NCBI RefSeq assembly: GCF_011369485.1
Contig: NZ_VXCA01000044.1
Span: 1-64,000 of the forward strand
Source: Pseudomonas atagonensis
GTDB lineage: Bacteria > Pseudomonadota > Gammaproteobacteria > Pseudomonadales > Pseudomonadaceae
Length of the DNA stretch: 64,000 nt
Direction: 5' to 3'
Shown in pieces: positions 45,221-53,692 of this stretch (positions are counted from its first letter, which is position 1; the number at the start of each line of letters is the position of its first letter). The position numbers were made by a program, and so were the translations under genes. Below the pieces are notes generated by a model. The model did no database searches. It was given only the letters and a program-made list of their open reading frames with translations, and was not told where the DNA came from.

Positions 45221-47118
45221 ATTGGCTCGGCAGGTGTGGGGCTTACCAACGGTAAACTGAGGACGAAGGTGGTGCCACCGCTGGCCGGGTGTTCGACACC
45301 CAGATGCCCGCCGGTGGCGGCCGCGAGGCTGGCAGAAAGGGTCAGGCCCAACCCCAGGCCTTGCTCGCCGGGTTTGGTGGTGAAGAACGGTTCGAACAAG
45401 TGCTTTCGTGCTTCGGCGTCGACGCCGTGACCGTTGTCGCGTACTCGCAGACGGTATTTGCCATTGAATTCTTCGCCTTCGAGCCACAGTTCCGGCTGCG
45501 GTTGTGCCTGCATCGCGTCGAGGGCGTTGCCGACCAGATTGACCAGAATCTGTTCGAGGCGGGTCTGGTCGATTTGCACCTGGACGTCTTCGAACTGGCG
45601 ATGCAGTGCCAGCGCCGATTGCTCCACGCGCGCGCCGAGTACTTGCAGCGCGGCCTCCACCGCTTTGCCGAGGCTGGCCTGGCCTTTGTTGTCGCCGCGT
45701 CGGGCAAAGGAACGCAGGCTGGCGGTGATGCGGCCCATGCGGTCGATCAGATCGTTGATGGTCTTGAGGTTGGTGCTGGCGACATCGAGCTGGCCGCGCT
45801 CGAGGAAACGGATGGTGTTGCCGGACAACGTGCGCATCGCTGCCAGCGGCTGGTTCAATTCATGGGCGATGCTGGTCGACATCTGGCCGATGGCCGCCAG
45901 TTTGCCGGCCTGCACCAACTCATCCTGGGCGCGGCGCAACGTCTCCTCGGCCTGACGCCGTTCGCGGATCTGACTCTTCAAGCGATCGTTGCTGGCGCGC
46001 AGGTCAGCGGTGCGTTCGGTAATCCGACGCTCGAGTTGATTGTTGGCTTCCTGCAAGGCTTCGCGGGCGGCGAGGCGGGTGGCGATGACCTTGCGCCGCT
46101 CGTTCCAGGCGATCAGCAGAAACGCCACCAACGCAAAGGCAACGGCGACGAGAATGCCCTGGTTGATCGCTTCGCGCCGCAAATCCTGCAGCGGTGTGAG
46201 CAGGGTGAAATTCCACGGTGTGTCGCTCAGCGGCCGGGTCTGTGCCAGATAACTGATGTCATCTTCGTCGGATTGCACTTCGCTATTGGCCGGGAAAGTG
46301 AGTTTTTCCACCCCCTCGGCGAGGGTTTCCCGAGCCAGCGGTTGCAATTCGTTGAGCGGAAACCAGTAGTACTGCAGGCTGCGGGCGAGTTTTTCCTTGA
46401 TCTCGTCACTCAGCGGCACCACGGATTTCAGTCGGCGGGCCGGATCGCTGGAGAGAATGATGATGCCGTTTTCGTCGCTGACAAAGGCTTCGAGGCGCGC
46501 GCGTTGCCAGCGTTCTTCCATGGCTTCCAGGCGCACCTTGACCACGGCGACGCCAATGATCTTGCCGTGTTCTTCGAGGCCGTGCGCGAGGTAGTAACCG
46601 GGTTCGCCGCTGGTGCTGCCGATCCCGTAGAAACGTCCGGGTGCGCCGCGTATGGCTTTCTGGAAATAGGCGCGAAAGGACAGGTCTTCACCGAGGTAAC
46701 TGTCGACGTCGCGCCAGTTGCTGGTGGCCATGACGCGGCCGGTGGTGTCCATCACGTAGATGGCCCGGCTGCGGCTGCGCCGGTTCAGGCCTTCAAGGTA
46801 ATCGTTGACCGATTGCCGGTGTTCCGGGGTCGGGTCGGCCAGCAGCTTCGGAACACTCGATTCGAGTTCCAGCAGGCTGGGCAGGTAGGTGTATTTGCTG
46901 ATCTCGCTTTCAACGGCGCGGGCGTTCAGTTCGAGCTGGCGCTGACCGTTCTCGCTGAGATTGCGGATACCGAAATGTTCACTGGTCCAGAAGCCGGCAT
47001 AACCCAGCCCGATCATCAGGGCGATGATCAGCGGTGGCAGGAACAAATGGCGGATCAGACGGGGTTTCACGGCAAGTGATGGCGGCGCTGCGCGATAGAG
47101 ATTGGGGTCGCATTTCAT
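45217..47118 (-). CDS. aauS: Sensor histidine kinase AauS (DctB-like)
   Basis: The 633-residue membrane kinase has two transmembrane helices (about residues 24-44 and 300-320) that enclose a periplasmic double-PDC/CACHE-like sensor region (SRAIYVMDTTGRVMATSNW). A coiled segment follows, then a His-kinase domain with the H-box SIAHELNQPLAAMRT, the N-box ILVNLVGNALDAMQ and the G-box GLGLGLTLS. It presumably detects glutamate or aspartate and phosphorylates AauR. The ATG at 47118 has AAGG upstream. The kinase is transcribed downstream of aatP with a 131-bp-family repeat between them. Confidence 0.85.
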
Positions 47119-47183
47119 CACAGATGCCTTGGGTCAACCACAACACTTGTTTGTGAATCACCGCTGGTTTGGAGGTGGACTAT

Positions 47184-47313
47184 GTGGCGAGGGGATTTAT
47201 CCCCGTTGGGTTGCGAAGCAGCCCCAAAACCATCACTGCGGTTTAACTGAAAGACCGCATGCACAGGTTTTACGACTGCTGCGCAGCCGGACGGGGATAA
47301 ATCCCCTCGCCAC
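47184..47313. repeat. 131-bp palindromic repeat family, copy 4
   Basis: It has the same GTGGCGAGGGGATTTATCCC ends with inner arms GGGTTGCGAAGCAGCCCC and CTGCTGCGCAGCCGGAC and its own spacer. It lies between aauS and aatP, inside what would otherwise be one transcript, so it may lower expression of aauSR relative to aatP. Confidence 0.9.
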
Positions 47314-47334
47314 AGGTGATCTCATTGTCATCAG

Positions 47335-47360
47335 CCCGCTCCCCATAGCCGGGGAGCGGG
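47335..47360 (-). terminator. GC-rich hairpin after aatP
   Basis: CCCGCTCCCC pairs perfectly with GGGGAGCGGG around a six-base loop, 10 bases beyond the aatP stop. No T-run follows on the minus strand, so it may be an attenuator or mRNA-stabilising hairpin rather than a full terminator. Confidence 0.6.
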
Positions 47361-47369
47361 ATGTTGCTT

Positions 47370-48104
47370 TTAGTGCTGCAGAATCTTCTCGAGGAAGTGC
47401 TGAGCGCGTTCGGAGCGGGCGTTGATGTCGCCGAAGAATTCCTCTTTCGGACAGTCTTCGATGATCTTGCCGGCGTCCATGAAGATCACGCGGTCAGCCA
47501 CTTTGCGGGCGAAGCCCATTTCGTGGGTCACGCACATCATGGTCATGCCTTCGTGGGCCAGTTGCACCATCACGTCGAGTACTTCGTTGACCATTTCCGG
47601 GTCGAGCGCCGAGGTCGGTTCGTCGAACAGCATGACGATCGGATCCATCGCCAGCGCACGGGCAATCGCCACACGCTGTTGCTGACCACCGGACAGTTGC
47701 CCCGGGTGTTTGTGGGCGTGGGCGGACAGACCGACGCGCTCCAGCAGTTGCAGACCTTTCTTGGTCGCCTCTTCCTTGCTGCGGCCCAGCACCTTGATCT
47801 GCGCGATGGTCAGGTTTTCGGTGATGGTCAGGTGCGGGAACAGTTCGAAATGCTGGAACACCATGCCGACGCGCGAACGCAGTTTCGGCAGGTTGGTCTT
47901 CGGGTCGGCAATCGAGGTGCCATCGACGACGATGTCGCCTTTCTGGAACGGCTCCAGCGCGTTGACGCATTTGATCAGGGTCGATTTGCCGGAACCCGAC
48001 GGGCCGCAGACCACGATCACTTCGCCTTTTTTGACCTCGGTGCTGCAATCAGTCAGCACCTGGAAGTCCCCATACCACTTGTTGATGTTTTTGATAGAGA
48101 TCAT
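47370..48104 (-). CDS. aatP: Acidic amino-acid ABC transporter ATPase
   Basis: The 244-residue ATPase is of the polar amino-acid (PAAT) type. Walker A is CGPSGSGKSTLI, the signature is LSGGQQQRVAIARALA and Walker B is IVMLFDEPTSALDP. It hydrolyses ATP to drive glutamate/aspartate import with AatQM. Its start overlaps the AatM stop by four bases. It is last in aatJQMP, followed by a strong hairpin. Confidence 0.93.
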   Translation of the reverse strand: MISIKNINKWYGDFQVLTDCSTEVKKGEVIVVCGPSGSGKSTLIKCVNALEPFQKGDIVVDGTSIADPKTNLPKLRSRVGMVFQHFELFPHLTITENLTIAQIKVLGRSKEEATKKGLQLLERVGLSAHAHKHPGQLSGGQQQRVAIARALAMDPIVMLFDEPTSALDPEMVNEVLDVMVQLAHEGMTMMCVTHEMGFARKVADRVIFMDAGKIIEDCPKEEFFGDINARSERAQHFLEKILQH

Positions 48105-48772
48105 ACGGCGAACCTTTTTTGCAGACGCTTGACCAGCAGCGAGGCGGAAAAGCTGATGATGAAGTAGACGACACCGGCGAAGATCAGGAACTCGTTGGAA
48201 CGACCAATGATGTCGCCGCTGGAGCGGGAGGCGTTAAGGAAGTCGACCAGGCCCACGGTGTAGACCAGCGAGGTGTCCTGGAACAGGATGATCGACTGTT
48301 GCAGCAGCAACGGCGTCATCTTGCGGAACGCCTGCGGCAGGATGATCAAACGCATCATCTGGCCGTAAGTCATGCCCAGCGCCTGTGCGGCGCCCATCTG
48401 GCCTTTCGGGATCGACTGCACGCCAGCCCGGACGATTTCGCAGAAGTACGCCGCTTCAAACATCATGAAGGCGACGATGCACGAAGTGAACGCACCGATC
48501 GGGGTATCTTCGCCGGTGATCCAGCGCAGCACGAACGGCACCGCCAGATAGAACCAGGTGATCACCAGCAGCAGCGGGATCGAACGGAAATAGTTGACGT
48601 ACGCGCCGGCGAGGTTCGACAGCAGTTTGTTATGCGACAGACGGCACAGCGCGAGGATGGTGCCGAGAATGATCCCGCCCACTACGCCCATCGCCATCAG
48701 CTTGAGGGTCATCACCATGCCGTTCCACAAACCGGGAATGGCCGGGACGATGCCACTGAAATCGAATTCCAT
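48101..48772 (-). CDS. aatM: Acidic amino-acid ABC permease AatM
   Basis: The 223-residue His/Glu/Gln/Arg-type permease has about five hydrophobic helices and the coupling loop AAQALGMTYGQMMRLIILPQAFRKM. Landmarks are YVNYFRSIPLLLVITWFYLAVPF and AAYFCEIVRAGVQSIPKGQ. Its start shares one base with the AatQ stop (TAATG), so the permeases are translated together. Confidence 0.92.
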   Translation of the reverse strand: MEFDFSGIVPAIPGLWNGMVMTLKLMAMGVVGGIILGTILALCRLSHNKLLSNLAGAYVNYFRSIPLLLVITWFYLAVPFVLRWITGEDTPIGAFTSCIVAFMMFEAAYFCEIVRAGVQSIPKGQMGAAQALGMTYGQMMRLIILPQAFRKMTPLLLQQSIILFQDTSLVYTVGLVDFLNASRSSGDIIGRSNEFLIFAGVVYFIISFSASLLVKRLQKRFAV

Positions 48773-49518
48773 TATTTACCCCCCACGGAGATCAGGCCGG
48801 GCACGGCGACTTTCTTCTCGACCACGCGCATCAGCAGCATCAGGCTCATGTTCAGGGTGAAATAAATCAGGGTCGCCAGGGTGAACGCTTCGAACAGGTT
48901 GGCCGAGAATTCGGCAGTCTGTTTGGTCTGCGCGAGCAGTTCCATCAGGCCGATCAGTGACGCCACGGAGGAGTTCTTGAACACGTTCAAAAATTCCGAG
49001 GTAAGCGGCGGAATGATGATCCGGTAGGCCTGGGGCAGCAGCACGTTCCAATAGATCTGCGGCAGCTTGAAGCCCATCGCACGGGCAGCGGATTCCTGAC
49101 CGCGTGGCAGCGCCTGGATACCGGTACGCACTTGCTCGCAAACGCGGGCGGCGGTGAACAGACCCAGGCACACGACAACGCTCAGGTAGGCCGAGGTGGT
49201 CGGGTTGAGATCCTGTTTGTACCAGTCCTGCAGGTTTTGCGGCAGCAGGTCGGGTACCAGGAAGTACCAGATGAACAGCTGAACCAGCAGCGGCACGTTA
49301 CGGAACAGTTCGACGTAGCAGGTCGCGATGCCCGATACGAGGCGGTTCGGCACAGTGCGCATGACCCCCAGAATGGAGCCCAGCAGCAAGGCGATAATCC
49401 ATGCCACGACAGCGATGGCGATGGTCCAGCCCAGGCCGGCGATGTACCAGTCGAGATAGGTCTCGCTGCCAACGCCGGTGGACTTGAAGAACACGCCCCA
49501 GTCCCAGTTGTAATTCAT
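48772..49518 (-). CDS. aatQ: Acidic amino-acid ABC permease AatQ
   Basis: The 248-residue permease partner of AatM has the features CYVELFRNVPLLVQLFIWYF and the coupling loop SAARAMGFKLPQIYWNVLLPQAYRII. The ATG at 49518 follows GGGGAGA; the longer frame to 49698 crosses the hairpin after aatJ and is rejected. The 190-base gap from aatJ is usual where the binding protein is made in excess. Confidence 0.92.
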   Translation of the reverse strand: MNYNWDWGVFFKSTGVGSETYLDWYIAGLGWTIAIAVVAWIIALLLGSILGVMRTVPNRLVSGIATCYVELFRNVPLLVQLFIWYFLVPDLLPQNLQDWYKQDLNPTTSAYLSVVVCLGLFTAARVCEQVRTGIQALPRGQESAARAMGFKLPQIYWNVLLPQAYRIIIPPLTSEFLNVFKNSSVASLIGLMELLAQTKQTAEFSANLFEAFTLATLIYFTLNMSLMLLMRVVEKKVAVPGLISVGGK

Positions 49519-49667
49519 TAGGGTCTCCCCTCGAGATCGATCGATGTACAAGCACCCACTTGGGGAAAATCCTTTCCCGTCCGGCGTTGAACGCCGGGCA
49601 CACGCGATCGGCTCGAAAACCGCCAGGTCGAGTGTTCCACAGTAAAGCCAGCAGGTAGTAACAGACG

Positions 49668-49692
49668 CCTGAGGGAGGGTTACTCCCTCAGG
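49668..49692 (-). other. Stem-loop between aatJ and aatQ
   Basis: CCTGAGGGAG pairs perfectly with CTCCCTCAGG around a five-base loop, 20 bases after the aatJ stop, without a T-run. Such hairpins commonly stabilise the binding-protein mRNA or attenuate read-through into permease genes. Confidence 0.7.
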
Positions 49693-49711
49693 TGACAAGG
49701 TTAGTCAGGAA

Positions 49712-50638
49712 TCAGATTTTTACGTCAGGCGCCGGCTTGTCGCTTGGATTGGCGATCAGCTCTTTGACCTTGTCGCTCATCGGGAAGTTGAGGTTCAGGC
49801 CTTTTGGTGGAACAGGGCTTTCGAACCACTTGCTGTAGATCTTGTTGATCTCGCCGGATTTGTACAGGGCAACGATGGCGTCATCGACCGCTTTCTTGAA
49901 GGCCGGGTCGTCTTTGCGAACCATGCACGCGTAGGCTTCGAAGGACTGCGGAGTACCGGTGATGACCCAGTCGTCCGGCTTCTTGGCCTTGGCTTCTTCG
50001 CCAGCCAGCAGGGCATCGTCCATCATGAAGGCAACGGCGCGGCCGCTTTCCAGCATGTTGAAGGATTCGCCGTGGTCTTTGGCGGAGATGATGTTCATGC
50101 CCATCTGCTTGTCGGCGTTCATCGCTTTGATGATGCGCTCGGACGTGGTGCCGGCGGTGGTCACGACGTTTTTGCCCTTCAGGTCAGCGAAGTCGTTGTA
50201 GGACGGCTTGCCATCCTTGTCTTTCTTGACCAGCAGACGGGTGCCGATTTCGAAGATGTTGACGGTGAAGTCGACTTGCTGGGCGCGTTCGGCGTTGTTG
50301 GTGGTGGAACCGCACTCGATATCCACGGTGCCGTTCTGCACCAGCGGGATACGGGTTTGCGAGGTCACCAGATTGTACTTGGCGTTCAGATCAGGTTTGT
50401 TCAGGTCTTTTTTCAGGGCTTCAACGATAGCGACCTGAATGTCGTGGGAGTAGCCGACGGGTTTGCCCGAAGCATCTGCGATGTAGGAAAACGGAATGGA
50501 GCTGTCACGGTGCCCGAGGGTGATGGTGCCCGAGTCGTTGATCTTCTTCAGGGTGCCGGTGAGTTCGGCGGCGAAAACTGGCGTGCTGATCAGAGCGGCA
50601 GCAATGGCTGCGCCCAGGATATGGGGAACGATGCGCAT
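49712..50638 (-). CDS. aatJ: Glutamate/aspartate-binding periplasmic protein
   Basis: The 308-residue solute-binding protein delivers acidic amino acids to AatQMP. The signal peptide ends near ALISTPVFA|AELTG. It resembles E. coli GltI: TLKKINDSGTITLGHRDSSIPFSY, DIECGSTTNNAERAQQVDFT and the hinge DLKGKNVVTTAGTTSERI. The ATG at 50638 has GAGGAAAA upstream; the longer frame is rejected because it lacks the signal peptide at its start. Transcription is probably from the sigma-54 promoter at 50755-50770 under AauR. Confidence 0.93.
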   Translation of the reverse strand: MRIVPHILGAAIAAALISTPVFAAELTGTLKKINDSGTITLGHRDSSIPFSYIADASGKPVGYSHDIQVAIVEALKKDLNKPDLNAKYNLVTSQTRIPLVQNGTVDIECGSTTNNAERAQQVDFTVNIFEIGTRLLVKKDKDGKPSYNDFADLKGKNVVTTAGTTSERIIKAMNADKQMGMNIISAKDHGESFNMLESGRAVAFMMDDALLAGEEAKAKKPDDWVITGTPQSFEAYACMVRKDDPAFKKAVDDAIVALYKSGEINKIYSKWFESPVPPKGLNLNFPMSDKVKELIANPSDKPAPDVKI

Positions 50639-50655
50639 CAAATTTTCCTCGACAT

Positions 50656-50663
50656 TGTTTTTT
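50656..50663 (-). promoter_or_regulatory. Crc/Hfq CA motif candidate in the aatJ leader
   Basis: On the minus strand AAAAACAA fits the looser AANAANAA pattern, just upstream of the aatJ ribosome site. It sits in an eight-base A tract, so the match is weaker than the ones before glpF and the amino-acid permease. Confidence 0.4.
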
Positions 50664-50754
50664 TTATGGAGCCAGTTTGTCGGCCCTTTTGTGCTTCGAA
50701 TGCCTGACGGCTCCTGAAGTGTTGGCACAACAGGCATTCGTCGAGAGAGTGTAG

Positions 50755-50770
50755 AGCATGAGTCGTGCCA
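50755..50770 (-). promoter_or_regulatory. Sigma-54 (-24/-12) promoter of aatJ
   Basis: On the minus strand TGGCACGACTCATGCT carries GG and GC separated by exactly ten bases, and the -24 element TGGCACG is a perfect consensus. It lies about 117 bases upstream of the aatJ start. An enhancer-type site for a sigma-54 activator lies about 110 bases further upstream. Confidence 0.85.
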
Positions 50771-50771
50771 G

Positions 50772-50787
50772 ACCAGTTGCAACTGGT
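50772..50787. promoter_or_regulatory. 16-base perfect palindrome beside the sigma-54 promoter
   Basis: ACCAGTTGCAACTGGT is a perfect palindrome placed just upstream of the -24 element. It could be an operator for an additional regulator of aatJ. No known consensus is matched with confidence. Confidence 0.45.
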
Positions 50788-50877
50788 TAACTCGTTGATT
50801 TATTTAGTGATTAAAGTTTTGTGATGGTGTTTTTTTACGGTTTTGATCCGGTTATCCGAATTGACTGGAAGGTCGCG

Positions 50878-50891
50878 TTCGGAAAACCGAA
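50878..50891. promoter_or_regulatory. AauR-binding site candidate
   Basis: TTCGGAAAACCGAA is an exact match to TTCGGNNNNCCGAA, which I recall as the inverted repeat bound by AauR in P. putida. It sits about 110 bases upstream of the sigma-54 -24 element, the usual distance for an activator of this class. Confidence 0.8.
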
Positions 50892-50925
50892 CGATCTTTG
50901 CTCAGGTCTTTCCTCTCACCCAGCA

Positions 50926-50959
50926 AAAAGCCCCTGAACCTTGCGATTCAGGGGCTTTC
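50926..50959. terminator. Bidirectional terminator after glpD
   Basis: AAAGCCCCTGAA pairs with TTCAGGGGCTTT around an eight- to ten-base loop and ends in TTTTTGC when read from glpD. It starts 19 bases after the glpD stop. In the other direction a shorter T-rich tail follows. Confidence 0.88.
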
Positions 50960-50977
50960 TTTTGAGCAATGGTCAGA

Positions 50978-52513
50978 TCAGGCCGCTTCGATCTTGCGAT
51001 TCTGCTCGACCTTGCCCAGATAGGCCGCCAGTTTTTCCTGCTCCGCCGCTGTGGTGAACAGGCCCAGCTTGCTGCGACGCCAGAGGATGTCGTGCGCGGT
51101 GGTCGCCCACTCTTCGCTGCACAGGTAATCGACTTCACGGGTGTAGAGCCCGCCACCGAGGTGTTCGCCCATGTCGGCGAGGGTTTCCACGCCTTCGAGC
51201 ATGCGCCAGGTGCGGCTGCCGTAGGTGGCTGACCAGCGACGGGCGATTTCGCTCGGGACGAAGTCGAATTTGTCGCGGATCAGCGCGCTCAGGGCCTGTG
51301 GCGTGGTCATGTCTTCGCCGCCGGGCAGGGTGGCGGTGGCCGTCCAGCTCGGACGCATCTGTGTGAAGTACGGCATCAGTTGTGCCATCGCCGACTCGGC
51401 GAGCTTGCGGTAGGTGGTCAGCTTGCCGCCGAACACCGACAGCAGCGGCGCTTCTTCGGTGCTGCCGGACAGCGCCAGGGTGTAATCGCGGGTGACGGCC
51501 GACGGATTGTCGGATTCGTCGTTGCACAGTGGACGTACGCCCGAGTAGCTGTGCTGGATGTCGTCGCGGCTGATCTGCTTTTTGAAGTGGGCGTTGACCA
51601 CTTTCAGCAGGTAATCGGTCTCGCCTTCGGTGATCGCCACTTTTGCCGGATCGCCGGTGTACTCCCGGTCGGTGGTGCCGATCAGGGTGAAGTGGTTCAG
51701 GTACGGAATGGTGAAAACGATGCGCTGATCTTCGTTTTGCAGGATGTGTGCGTTATCACCTTCGTACAGTTTCGGCACGATGATGTGGCTGCCCTGAATC
51801 AGGCGGATGCCGTACGGCGATTCCATTTTCAAGTCGTCACGAATGAACTTGGCGACCCACGGCCCGGCGGCGTTTACCAGCGCTTTGGCAGTGATCGAAA
51901 ACAGGCTGCCGTCGGCACGTTCCAGGTTCAGGTGCCACAGGCCTTTGGCGCGACGGGCGCTGACGCAACGGGTCTGGGTGTGAACGTGAGCGCCTTTTTC
52001 ACGGGCAGCCATGGCGTTGAGCACCACGAGGCGGGCGTCGTCGACCCAGCAATCGGAGTATTCGAAGCCTTTCTTGATTTCGCTTTTCAGCGCGCTATCG
52101 GCGCCGAACTTCAGGCTTTTCGAACCTGGCAGTTTTTCGCGCTTGCCGAGGTTGTCGTACAGGAACAGGCCGGCACGAATCATCCACGCCGGACGCAGGT
52201 GCGGTCGGTGCGGCAGCACGAAGCGCATCGGCTTGACGATGTGCGGAGCCTTGGCCAGCAGCACTTCGCGCTCGGCCAGCGCTTCACGCACCAGACGGAA
52301 TTCGTAATGTTCGAGGTAGCGCAGGCCGCCGTGGATCAGCTTGCTGCTGGCCGACGAGGTGTGGCTGGCCAGATCATCCTTTTCGCAAAGGAACACCGAG
52401 AGACCGCGACCGGCGGCATCCGCTGCGATCCCCACGCCATTGATCCCGCCGCCGATGACGGCGAGGTCGTAGATCTCGGAGATAGGGGGCGTACGCAAGG
52501 TAGAGGTGGACAT
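50978..52513 (-). CDS. glpD: Aerobic glycerol-3-phosphate dehydrogenase
   Basis: This 511-residue peripheral inner-membrane FAD enzyme oxidises glycerol-3-phosphate to dihydroxyacetone phosphate and feeds the quinone pool. The FAD motif is VIGGGINGVGIAADAAGRG at about residues 20-38, followed by SSKLIHGGLRYLEHYEFRLV and GTTDREYTGDP. The start has GAGG upstream. Two copies of TCGAACATG upstream fit GlpR control. It is the last gene of glpFKRD, followed by a strong terminator. Confidence 0.95.
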   Translation of the reverse strand: MSTSTLRTPPISEIYDLAVIGGGINGVGIAADAAGRGLSVFLCEKDDLASHTSSASSKLIHGGLRYLEHYEFRLVREALAEREVLLAKAPHIVKPMRFVLPHRPHLRPAWMIRAGLFLYDNLGKREKLPGSKSLKFGADSALKSEIKKGFEYSDCWVDDARLVVLNAMAAREKGAHVHTQTRCVSARRAKGLWHLNLERADGSLFSITAKALVNAAGPWVAKFIRDDLKMESPYGIRLIQGSHIIVPKLYEGDNAHILQNEDQRIVFTIPYLNHFTLIGTTDREYTGDPAKVAITEGETDYLLKVVNAHFKKQISRDDIQHSYSGVRPLCNDESDNPSAVTRDYTLALSGSTEEAPLLSVFGGKLTTYRKLAESAMAQLMPYFTQMRPSWTATATLPGGEDMTTPQALSALIRDKFDFVPSEIARRWSATYGSRTWRMLEGVETLADMGEHLGGGLYTREVDYLCSEEWATTAHDILWRRSKLGLFTTAAEQEKLAAYLGKVEQNRKIEAA

Positions 52514-52552
52514 CGGCTGGCCTCGGGCTCTTTTGATTTTCTATATTGGAAA

Positions 52553-52568
52553 TCGAACATGAATGTTC
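52553..52568. promoter_or_regulatory. GlpR operator candidate, proximal to glpD
   Basis: TCGAACATG begins at 52553, and GAACATGAATGTTC forms a palindrome at 52555-52568. In reverse it reads CATGTTCGA, close to the E. coli GlpR half-site WATKYTCGWW. It is 40 bases upstream of the glpD start. Confidence 0.65.
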
Positions 52569-52656
52569 ATTTGCGAAAATGGTAGCCCATAAAGACGCGC
52601 GCAGCCAGTCGACTTCGATTGAAAATACTCATCGAAGGATCGGGAAAGGAAAATTT

Positions 52657-52665
52657 TCGAACATG
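52657..52665. promoter_or_regulatory. GlpR half-site candidate, distal
   Basis: A second TCGAACATG, within TTTTCGAACATG, lies 104 bases from the first. The distance suits looping or cooperative repression by a GlpR tetramer. Confidence 0.5.
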
Positions 52666-52687
52666 CAGAGGCTTGAGGTGAACAATT

Positions 52688-52818
52688 GTGGCGAGAGGAT
52701 TTATCCCCGTTTGACTGCGGAGCAGTCGTCAAATCAGCGAATGGGGTGTATCAGACACACCGCAAACACTGGTTTTGGGGCTGCTTCGCAGCCCAACGGG
52801 GATAAATCCCCTCGCCAC
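52688..52818. repeat. 131-bp palindromic repeat family, copy 5
   Basis: The left end has a base change (GTGGCGAGAGGATTTATCCC) while the right end is intact, with inner arms GACTGCGGAGCAGTC and GGGGCTGCTTCGCAGCCC. It lies between glpR and glpD. Confidence 0.88.
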
Positions 52819-52841
52819 CGTAGGATTGTTGTCGGGGGGGG

Positions 52842-53597
52842 TTAAACGACTTCCAGGCGAATCTTGTGCTGAGTCAGCAACTGCGCCAGTGCCGGCACCG
52901 GTTGCTGATCGGTCACCAGGCAGTCGATCAGGCTGATCGGGCCGAGGCGAATCATCGCGTTACGCCCGAACTTGCTCGAGTCCGCCGCCAGAATCACCTG
53001 CCGCGCATTGGCAATGATCGCCTGTGAAACTCGCACTTCCTGATAATCGAAGTCGAGCAGACTGCCGTCCTCGTCGATGCCGCTGATGCCGACGAGGGCA
53101 AAATCAACCTTGAACTGGTTGATGAAGTCCACGCTCGCCTGACCCACCACACCGCCATCGCGGCGCACGTTGCCACCGGTCAGCAGCACATCGAAATCAT
53201 CCTTGGCGCTGAGCATCGATGCCACGTGCAGGTTGTTGGTGATGATTTTCAGGTGGTTGTGGTTGAGCAGGGCGCGGGCAATCGATTCGGTAGTGGTACC
53301 GATGTTGATGAACAGCGAGGCGTGATCGGGAATCTGTGCAGCGATGGCTTCGCCGATGCGTTGTTTTTCATCGCGCATCTGATCGGCGCGCATCGCATAG
53401 GCGGTGTTTTCGACACTGGAATCATAGGCAGCGCCGCCATGGTAGCGACGCAGCAGATTGGCTTCCGCGAGCTGATTGATATCGCGGCGGATGGTTTGCG
53501 GGGTAACAACGAACAGCGTGGCCATTTCCTCGATGCTCACATAGCCGCGTTCGCGGACCAGCTCGAGGATTTGCTGCTGACGGGGAGGCAGATTCAT
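52842..53597 (-). CDS. glpR: DeoR-family glycerol regulon repressor GlpR
   Basis: The 251-residue repressor has an N-terminal DeoR helix-turn-helix (GYVSIEEMATLFVVTPQTIR) followed by RDINQLAEANLLRRYHGGA. A C-terminal isomerase-like domain, which binds glycerol-3-phosphate, includes SLFINIGTTTESIARAL and ILAADSSKFGR. The ATG at 53597 follows AAAGGAAG. It lies between glpK and glpD, as in other pseudomonads. Confidence 0.93.
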   Translation of the reverse strand: MNLPPRQQQILELVRERGYVSIEEMATLFVVTPQTIRRDINQLAEANLLRRYHGGAAYDSSVENTAYAMRADQMRDEKQRIGEAIAAQIPDHASLFINIGTTTESIARALLNHNHLKIITNNLHVASMLSAKDDFDVLLTGGNVRRDGGVVGQASVDFINQFKVDFALVGISGIDEDGSLLDFDYQEVRVSQAIIANARQVILAADSSKFGRNAMIRLGPISLIDCLVTDQQPVPALAQLLTQHKIRLEVV

Positions 53598-53692
53598 GGG
53601 GCTTCCTTTGGGCTGCCGTGCAAAATTTGCCCATGATGCCGCAGGAATCACCTCCCGACCAGTTAGTTGCCTATCAGTCTCTGAAGGTTGGC

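Noticed and set aside
45289..47079. A 596-residue plus-strand frame opposite aauS
   Set aside because: It is an antisense frame with no recognisable domains. The kinase motifs on the minus strand are complete.
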